Shown here one piece after another: positions 12,640 through 17,632 of a stretch of 17,632 nt of DNA. Under the pieces are notes generated by a model. It was not told where the DNA came from. It saw nothing but the letters and a program-made list of their open reading frames with translations, and made no database searches. The position numbers and the translations under genes were made by a program. Source of the stretch: Methanosarcina sp. UBA289 (GTDB lineage: Archaea; Halobacteriota; Methanosarcinia; Methanosarcinales; Methanosarcinaceae); contig DAKJ01000017.1 in the NCBI GenBank assembly GCA_002496565.1, positions 176,366 through 193,997 of the forward strand. The letters run 5' to 3'. How positions within the stretch are numbered: the stretch's first letter is position 1; each line of letters starts with the position of its first letter.

Positions 12640-15600
12640 ATGTTTTACACTTTTAAAAACCGAAGACTAGGCTACAGGCCTTCAAGCAGCATAAATAAAA
12701 AACCAGTTATACCCTCTGCAGCAGTTTCTGCACAAAGTGTTGCAGCCTCTAACGCAGCATCTGAAGCAGCTCAGCAAGTTAGCATACAAAAGGAGACTGC
12801 TGCTAGGCAGGCTGCAGCAAATATATACCCTGCAACATTTAAAAGTGAGTCAACACAGAAGCCTTCACAAGCAGAAGCTAGAAAAGCTTTTGAACAGTTG
12901 ATCACTGATAGAAATGGACCCGCAGCTCGCAATAAATCTGCTATTCAAGGAAGACTAGTAAGCCAGTTTAATGCAGCAAAAACTGCAAATAATGGAGGAA
13001 GTACAACAGGAAACAGTAACACGCCTTACTATGATGTAGACAAAAATCTTGCAGAAATTCGTAAACAGGCTCTTGAAGCAGGTGTCTCGCTTCCTAAACC
13101 TCCAAGCTACGGCAACTCTGTTACAAACGCAAAAAGAGCCCAGGCAATCATTGACGGCTATGTTTCAAAAGTAAATGCAGAACTTGCAACGAAACACATG
13201 CTTGATGTCACAAGAGAAGAGCGCCACAGAAACATGCCGTACTTCGATGTTGACAAAAGCCTTTCTGATCTCCATAAACAGGCTCTAGATGCAGGTGTAT
13301 CACTTCCTAAACCTCCAAGCTACGGCAACTCTATAAATGACTCAAGAAGAGCTCAGACTATTATAGACGACTATGTAGCAAAAGTAAACGCAGAAATTGC
13401 CGCTAAAAATGCAAAAATTCCTGTTAAAAATATTGAAACTGCTAAAAAAGCAGCAGCCACTAAAAGCACCACAAGTAAAGGGAGTGCATCATATTTTGAT
13501 GTAGATAAAAGCCTTGCAGACATCTATAAGCAAGCTCAAAATGCAGGTGTATCACTCTCAAAGCCTTCCAGCTATGGCACTACTATAACTGATTCAAAAA
13601 AAGCGCAGTCTATAATTGATGATTACACTAAAAAAGCGAATGCAGCAATTACTGCTAAAAATGCTGAAGCTGCTAAAGCTAATGCTAAAAAAGCTGAAGC
13701 TGAAGCTACATATGATGTAGCCAGTCAGTATAATGAAATATACAATGCAGGTAAGGGTTATGGAGTAACAGTTAACAAACCCACCCAGACACAGTTCAAA
13801 ACCCAGGCAGCAGCTCAGGCAGCGCTGGACAGCTACGTTGCACAAGTTAACAAAGCTCTTGAAAATGCTCCTGCACCTACGTTTACAAATGTAGATCCTC
13901 AAAAAACTTCAGGGTATGCTTACACTGTGACAATGAGCCATGCTCAGCAAAATAAATTTATTCGCGAAAATCAAACAAGAAAACAGCAGGGTAAACCCGA
14001 ATTAACAGAGTATGAATTCCGCAAAAGTATAGGGCTCACCACAGAAACAACATCAGGCTCCTATGTAAAGCCAAAGATAACCAACAGGTCATACTCCTCA
14101 AATGGTACCGGATCTGTAAAAGCTGTTAAAGACACTGGTTCAAATAACAGACAGGCTGCAAGAATAGGGTCTGGTGACATTAAACTTGCAGAGATGAAAG
14201 TTGCTACAAAGGGAAATGCTGCAAATAACAAACCTACTGTAATCTCTGCTGCCAAAACTCAGCAACTCAAAGCTGCAGCTATAGAGAAGAAGCAAGTAGA
14301 GGCTAAAAAAGCAGCTGAGAACGCAACTCAAGCTAAACAAGTTGCAAGAGATGCAAAAGCCGAAGCTACAGCAAAAGCTAAACAAGTGACAGCTGTAAAA
14401 GCACAGCTAAAAAACACAGTGAATGAAAAAACAAAAACACAACTTAAAAAGGAAATTAAAACCCTTGAAAAAGCATCTGAAACAGCTAAAATCGCATCAA
14501 AAGCAGCTGATGCACATGCGAAATCAACTTCAGAGTTAGCTGATGCTACAAAAAAAGCCGCAACTGTTCTTGCAAGCCCTAGAATTTCAGCAACAAAAGC
14601 AGCTACAGTTAACAATGCAGTCAAAAAAGCTGAAGCAAAAGCTGCAAAAACTTCAGTAACTGCAGAGAAAATTGGAGTCCAGGATCACACAGGCCAGATT
14701 TTGTTAAAAGATGGCACATGGGTCAGTCAAGTACAGAGACAAGGAGGATCTGGAAAAGGTGAAGGTGTTGCGAAGGTTTTTGGAACTACAAAAGAATACC
14801 AAAAACAGCTAGCTGAGGACTACCGGAATAAACTTGCCGGTAAGTCAACCTCTCATTCTATTAATCCAGTTTACGTAAAAGCTCTTAACGCTGTAAAACA
14901 GACTAAACGCGCAGAGGCTGCCGAAGCGAAGAGAATTGCTGCAGCATATGTGCCTGTTTTAGCAGCTACAGGGGAAGTAATTGATGCTATACAATCTAAA
15001 AGTCTTCATGGTACGGGAGAAGCCAATTTAAGGGTTATAAAACTTGATAAAAATAATAATATTATAGCTGCTTCTAAAACTGCTCAACAGCTACATAGGG
15101 AAAACAAGCTTTTTAATAAACCCATTAAACTTAGTGATGGCTCCTCAATCACATTAGACAAACTCTCCATCACTCCTCAGACAAACAAGAGTACAGCAAA
15201 ACTTATTCAAGAAGCTAGAGCTTATAAACTTTCTCATACTCCTAATACCTCAAATGCAACAAAAACGCGCTTGCAGATGGAATATTTAGGACTTGACGGT
15301 CAGCTCTCTGCCCCAAAAAGTAAAACATCTTTCAAAACGAAAGATCAGATTAGACAGGCAAAATTAATGCAAAGTGATAACAAGCTGGCAAGCTCTCTCG
15401 TGAAGGCTGACGTTGCATTCAGGGAAGCAGGAAGTTGGAAAAATGTCAAGGGAAAAACCAGCGCGGGCCTCGCTAGTGCAAACAAAAAAATTGCGGACGC
15501 TATAGACCTTCCTACACTCGTATCTATTGAAAATTCGCGCGACCAGCATCTTGCAAAAATCAACGTGAAGGGGTATAACGCTCTAGCGCTGCAGCGCCGT

Positions 15601-17632
15601 GGACAAAAAGCAATCTATGGTAACCAGTATGGCGAAGCTAGTATGAATTTGTTAACGGGTACATACGAATCCGTTCGCACAAAACCTGTAAGCGCCGGCT
15701 TAACTGTAGCAGCAATGTACGCCACTGGGATGATTGCAGGGGTTGCCGTTGAAGGTGTGTTAGGACTTGCAGCTAGGGGGGCCGCTGGAATTGCTGTAAA
15801 AGCATCTTCAAAAGCTGTCAAAAAAGCAGCAATAGTAACAGCACAGCATGTCCAAGGAACAGGTCGTGCAGGCTTAGGTCTTGGTGTTGCCGCCGAAGGG
15901 CTGAAAACAGTTGCAGAAGGTGACGCAGCAAAAACCGTCAATTTTGCAGCATCTTTAGCTGTTGGTGGTTTTGGTTACTCTAAAGGCGCAAAAACAGTAA
16001 AAGATCCAATTTCGATTCTTCCTAATGCGAGAACTACAAAACTGCAGGCAGTCTCCTCAGGACATGACACAGCTGTTATGGACATCCGAGCAGGCGAGAC
16101 TTTTTCGCTTAGAGGAAAACCGATTCTATCTCGCACTCGAGAAGGAAAGTTTGTCAGAGGTGCACCTGCCCTAGACTCAACACTCACTAAAAATAAAGTT
16201 ATACAGTCCTTTGATAAAAGCGACACAGCAACTTTCCGAAAAACTTTAGAAAAACAGGCCAGTAAGGAAGATGTATTAATTTTTGACAGCGGCAAAAAAA
16301 TCGCAAGCGTGGCTTACAATCTTAGAAAACCAGTTACTGGCCCTAAGAAATTCGAAATTTTGAGCGAAAACATCCCCAGTAATATGAAACCCGTGGTGAA
16401 GGACACTATTGTTTCTTCAAAAAATATCGAGGTTTATGGATCAGTAGCTCAGAAATTGCAAATGGAAGGCTTTTTCAGCAGAGTGCCCCAAGATATTGAA
16501 GTGTCTACTAAAGATGTGAACAAATTTGTTTCTACATTCAAAACAAAAGCAGCAAAATCAGGCTATAAAGAAGGCACTGACTACCGGATCAGAAGAGCTG
16601 ACGCTGATTCCCCCAAAATTGAATTTAAAATAAATGGGAAATGGGAGAAGGGTATTGAAGTTTTTGCCTCCAAAAATTCTAAAGCTTCAGTGATTCAGGG
16701 CTACCGTTCCGAGGATAGAATTGCATTCGGATTCAACTCTCTAAAACCTCTAAAAGTTGACTCAGCAAAATTAATGAAGCTTCAGGAACAGGCCGCAAGA
16801 AAGCACGCTGGTGCAACAACGTTGCAGGATGGCACGTTGAAACCTGTCCATCCAGGAAGGTCTAAAGACATTAGAGATTTGATTGAGATAGGTGTTGCAA
16901 ATGAGGTGACTTTCAAAACTGGAATCGCAAAAGAAATTATACAGTATGCAAAACTGCAAGCGGCTAAGGGTTTCGATGTAGGAAAATCGCCCGTTGCGAC
17001 ACATCTCGTTAAACATGAGCGTATGCCAACCATGCCTGAATTTAAAGTACTCACATCTGGATCTTTGAAAGACTCAGAAATCAGTCTCCTTGCTAGAAGG
17101 GTAGCTTCTCCTGTGAAAATGCTGAACAGTGGTAACAAAGGAACTTCAATAACCGTAAAGAGCCCTCGCTCATTGAGAAAATTCAGGAGTGAGAAAAGTC
17201 AAAAGTACGTAGGTTCAAAAGCATCCGTACAATCTGAGCCTGGAAACACACATAAAGCGAAACCAATGTTCCGACAAGGCGAGAAAAAATCCGTAAGCAA
17301 AGACCATGAGCTTTTGTTTGCAAGCAAGGCTACTTCGAAAACTGCATCCTTAGGAAAAGCTGCTGCAGTAACATCAAGAAGCTTCAGTAAAACCTCCGCA
17401 AGGCTGCAAACGTCAAAAATTTTAGGCTCCAAATCAAGAGAGGTGGCTTTAAAAGGCTCATCAGTAGCTGCAATCTCAAAAAGTCTATCTTTAGAAAGTT
17501 TGTCTTCGAAAGCAATACCTTCTAGATCAGCACCTTCAAAAGCAGCACCTTCTAGGTCAGTTCCTTCAAAAGCAGCTCTTTCCAAAGCAGTTACATCAAA
17601 AAGCCATTCAAAACCTTCATCTGTGAAACCTT
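12640..17632 (+). CDS. Giant multidomain protein with nucleotidyltransferase-like domain (3' end missing)
   Basis: The frame is open from ATG 12640 to the window edge, at least 1664 codons. AGGAG (12626-12630) lies 9 nt before the ATG. The N-terminus (MFYTFKNRRLGYRPSSS) has no signal peptide. In order: an Ala-rich region; four ~58-aa repeats (129-186, 200-257, 284-341, 357-410); an Ala/Lys-rich coiled coil (about 548-675); a unique region; a hydrophobic Gly/Ala-rich segment (about 1017-1045, then 1059-1107) that may contact membrane; a nucleotidyltransferase-like domain (about 1255-1420) with G1267-S1268, D1285-I-E1287, a possible third acid E1328 and the R1407...KDIRDL helix; and a Ser/Lys-rich repetitive tail. 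It follows the SPOR-like gene by 24 bp. Size and architecture suggest a virion, injected-effector or cell-surface protein of the element. No known family matches the whole. Confidence 0.9.
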   Translation, partial: MFYTFKNRRLGYRPSSSINKKPVIPSAAVSAQSVAASNAASEAAQQVSIQKETAARQAAANIYPATFKSESTQKPSQAEARKAFEQLITDRNGPAARNKSAIQGRLVSQFNAAKTANNGGSTTGNSNTPYYDVDKNLAEIRKQALEAGVSLPKPPSYGNSVTNAKRAQAIIDGYVSKVNAELATKHMLDVTREERHRNMPYFDVDKSLSDLHKQALDAGVSLPKPPSYGNSINDSRRAQTIIDDYVAKVNAEIAAKNAKIPVKNIETAKKAAATKSTTSKGSASYFDVDKSLADIYKQAQNAGVSLSKPSSYGTTITDSKKAQSIIDDYTKKANAAITAKNAEAAKANAKKAEAEATYDVASQYNEIYNAGKGYGVTVNKPTQTQFKTQAAAQAALDSYVAQVNKALENAPAPTFTNVDPQKTSGYAYTVTMSHAQQNKFIRENQTRKQQGKPELTEYEFRKSIGLTTETTSGSYVKPKITNRSYSSNGTGSVKAVKDTGSNNRQAARIGSGDIKLAEMKVATKGNAANNKPTVISAAKTQQLKAAAIEKKQVEAKKAAENATQAKQVARDAKAEATAKAKQVTAVKAQLKNTVNEKTKTQLKKEIKTLEKASETAKIASKAADAHAKSTSELADATKKAATVLASPRISATKAATVNNAVKKAEAKAAKTSVTAEKIGVQDHTGQILLKDGTWVSQVQRQGGSGKGEGVAKVFGTTKEYQKQLAEDYRNKLAGKSTSHSINPVYVKALNAVKQTKRAEAAEAKRIAAAYVPVLAATGEVIDAIQSKSLHGTGEANLRVIKLDKNNNIIAASKTAQQLHRENKLFNKPIKLSDGSSITLDKLSITPQTNKSTAKLIQEARAYKLSHTPNTSNATKTRLQMEYLGLDGQLSAPKSKTSFKTKDQIRQAKLMQSDNKLASSLVKADVAFREAGSWKNVKGKTSAGLASANKKIADAIDLPTLVSIENSRDQHLAKINVKGYNALALQRRGQKAIYGNQYGEASMNLLTGTYESVRTKPVSAGLTVAAMYATGMIAGVAVEGVLGLAARGAAGIAVKASSKAVKKAAIVTAQHVQGTGRAGLGLGVAAEGLKTVAEGDAAKTVNFAASLAVGGFGYSKGAKTVKDPISILPNARTTKLQAVSSGHDTAVMDIRAGETFSLRGKPILSRTREGKFVRGAPALDSTLTKNKVIQSFDKSDTATFRKTLEKQASKEDVLIFDSGKKIASVAYNLRKPVTGPKKFEILSENIPSNMKPVVKDTIVSSKNIEVYGSVAQKLQMEGFFSRVPQDIEVSTKDVNKFVSTFKTKAAKSGYKEGTDYRIRRADADSPKIEFKINGKWEKGIEVFASKNSKASVIQGYRSEDRIAFGFNSLKPLKVDSAKLMKLQEQAARKHAGATTLQDGTLKPVHPGRSKDIRDLIEIGVANEVTFKTGIAKEIIQYAKLQAAKGFDVGKSPVATHLVKHERMPTMPEFKVLTSGSLKDSEISLLARRVASPVKMLNSGNKGTSITVKSPRSLRKFRSEKSQKYVGSKASVQSEPGNTHKAKPMFRQGEKKSVSKDHELLFASKATSKTASLGKAAAVTSRSFSKTSARLQTSKILGSKSREVALKGSSVAAISKSLSLESLSSKAIPSRSAPSKAAPSRSVPSKAALSKAVTSKSHSKPSSVKP
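13024..13869 (+). repeat. Four tandem-like protein repeats within the giant gene
   Basis: Units encoded at 13024-13197, 13237-13410, 13489-13662 and, diverged, 13708-13869. The consensus is YFDVDKSLADIYKQA, then AGVSLPKPPSYG, then a polar turn and a helix like KKAQSIIDDYVAKVNA. The first two units share a 24-bp DNA identity over KPPSYGNS, indicating recent duplication. Linkers of 13-26 residues are Ala/Lys-rich. The fold is unknown; a helix-loop-helix module with a Pro-rich turn is likely. Confidence 0.85.
16420..16905 (+). other. Nucleotidyltransferase-like domain of the giant protein
   Basis: Residues 1261-1422 show the order expected of Pol-beta-type nucleotidyltransferases: NIEVYGSVAQKL (G1267-S1268), VPQDIEV (D1285 and E1287), a later strand KIEFKI (E1328) and a helix GRSKDIRDLIEIG (R1407, K1409, D1410, D1413) like the R-x-KD-x-x-D helix of stand-alone nucleotidyltransferases. 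The gap between the GS and the acid pair is 16 residues, slightly long. If active it would transfer a nucleotide to an RNA, protein or small molecule; the target is unknown. Confidence 0.5.
17452..17632 (+). repeat. Ser/Lys/Ala/Pro low-complexity repeats
   Basis: The end of the visible giant frame encodes repeated short units such as PSRSAPSKAAPSRSVPSKAA, with matching near-repeats in the DNA (CCTTCAAAAGCAGC variants). This is a basic, disordered tail of the kind that binds nucleic acid or acts as a linker. The repeat count may vary between strains. Confidence 0.7.

Noticed and set aside
14061..16295. Several long minus-strand open frames rich in Ala/Val/Phe
   Set aside because: They mirror the Ala/Lys-rich codons of the giant plus-strand gene and have no start signals or coherent motifs.
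17199..17585. Minus-strand open frame reading like pentapeptide repeats (AFEGTDLEGAAFEG...)
   Set aside because: It is the antisense image of the Ser/Lys/Ala repeats in the giant gene, has no ribosome binding site, and lies wholly inside a better-supported frame.

Overview
The window looks like a Methanosarcina-type archaeal chromosome carrying the left part of an integrated plasmid or virus. Support for this: an archaeal isoleucyl-tRNA synthetase next to an archaeal MptE-type pterin diphosphokinase, TATA-type promoters combined with GGAGG/GGTGA ribosome binding sites, moderate-to-low GC, and no gene ending in TAG (the pyrrolysine codon of these methanogens). The genus is inferred; no database search was possible.

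Layout. Positions 1-50 hold the first 16 codons of a tiny Trp/Gly/Cys-rich protein on the minus strand. Positions 64-715 are non-coding and AT-rich, with a 13-bp inverted repeat and three short palindromes. The host block on the minus strand is ileS (4603-1427) followed 69 bp later by mptE (1357-716). Divergent from ileS, and sharing its 53-bp promoter region, is a tyrosine recombinase with a C-terminal zinc ribbon (4657-5721). Everything to its right is on the plus strand and reads as element DNA.

The element has three parts. (1) A replication operon: a ribbon-helix-helix-like protein (6105), two overlooked 47-codon genes (6268 and 6487), and a 1081-aa primase/helicase-like protein (6633-9878) with an intrinsic terminator. 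(2) A 1.2-kb non-coding region that looks like an iteron origin: 15 exact copies of GCCGGAC (8 direct, 7 inverted), two triple-iteron modules flanking an AT-rich stretch, a 33-bp direct repeat and several inverted repeats. (3) A rightward cluster: two small unknown proteins, a membrane-anchored transglutaminase-like Cys/His/Asp protein, a SPOR-like small protein, and a giant open frame (12640 to the window end, at least 1664 aa). The giant protein has four ~58-aa repeats, an Ala/Lys coiled coil, a Gly/Ala-rich hydrophobic segment, an embedded nucleotidyltransferase-like domain and a Ser/Lys-rich repetitive tail.

How the parts may work together (inference): the integrase handles insertion and excision, the RHH protein regulates, and the primase/helicase protein acts at the iteron origin. 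The TGase-like, SPOR-like and giant proteins form the cargo or virion/cell-surface module. The giant multidomain protein is the most novel item. The right end of the element and its attachment site lie outside the window.
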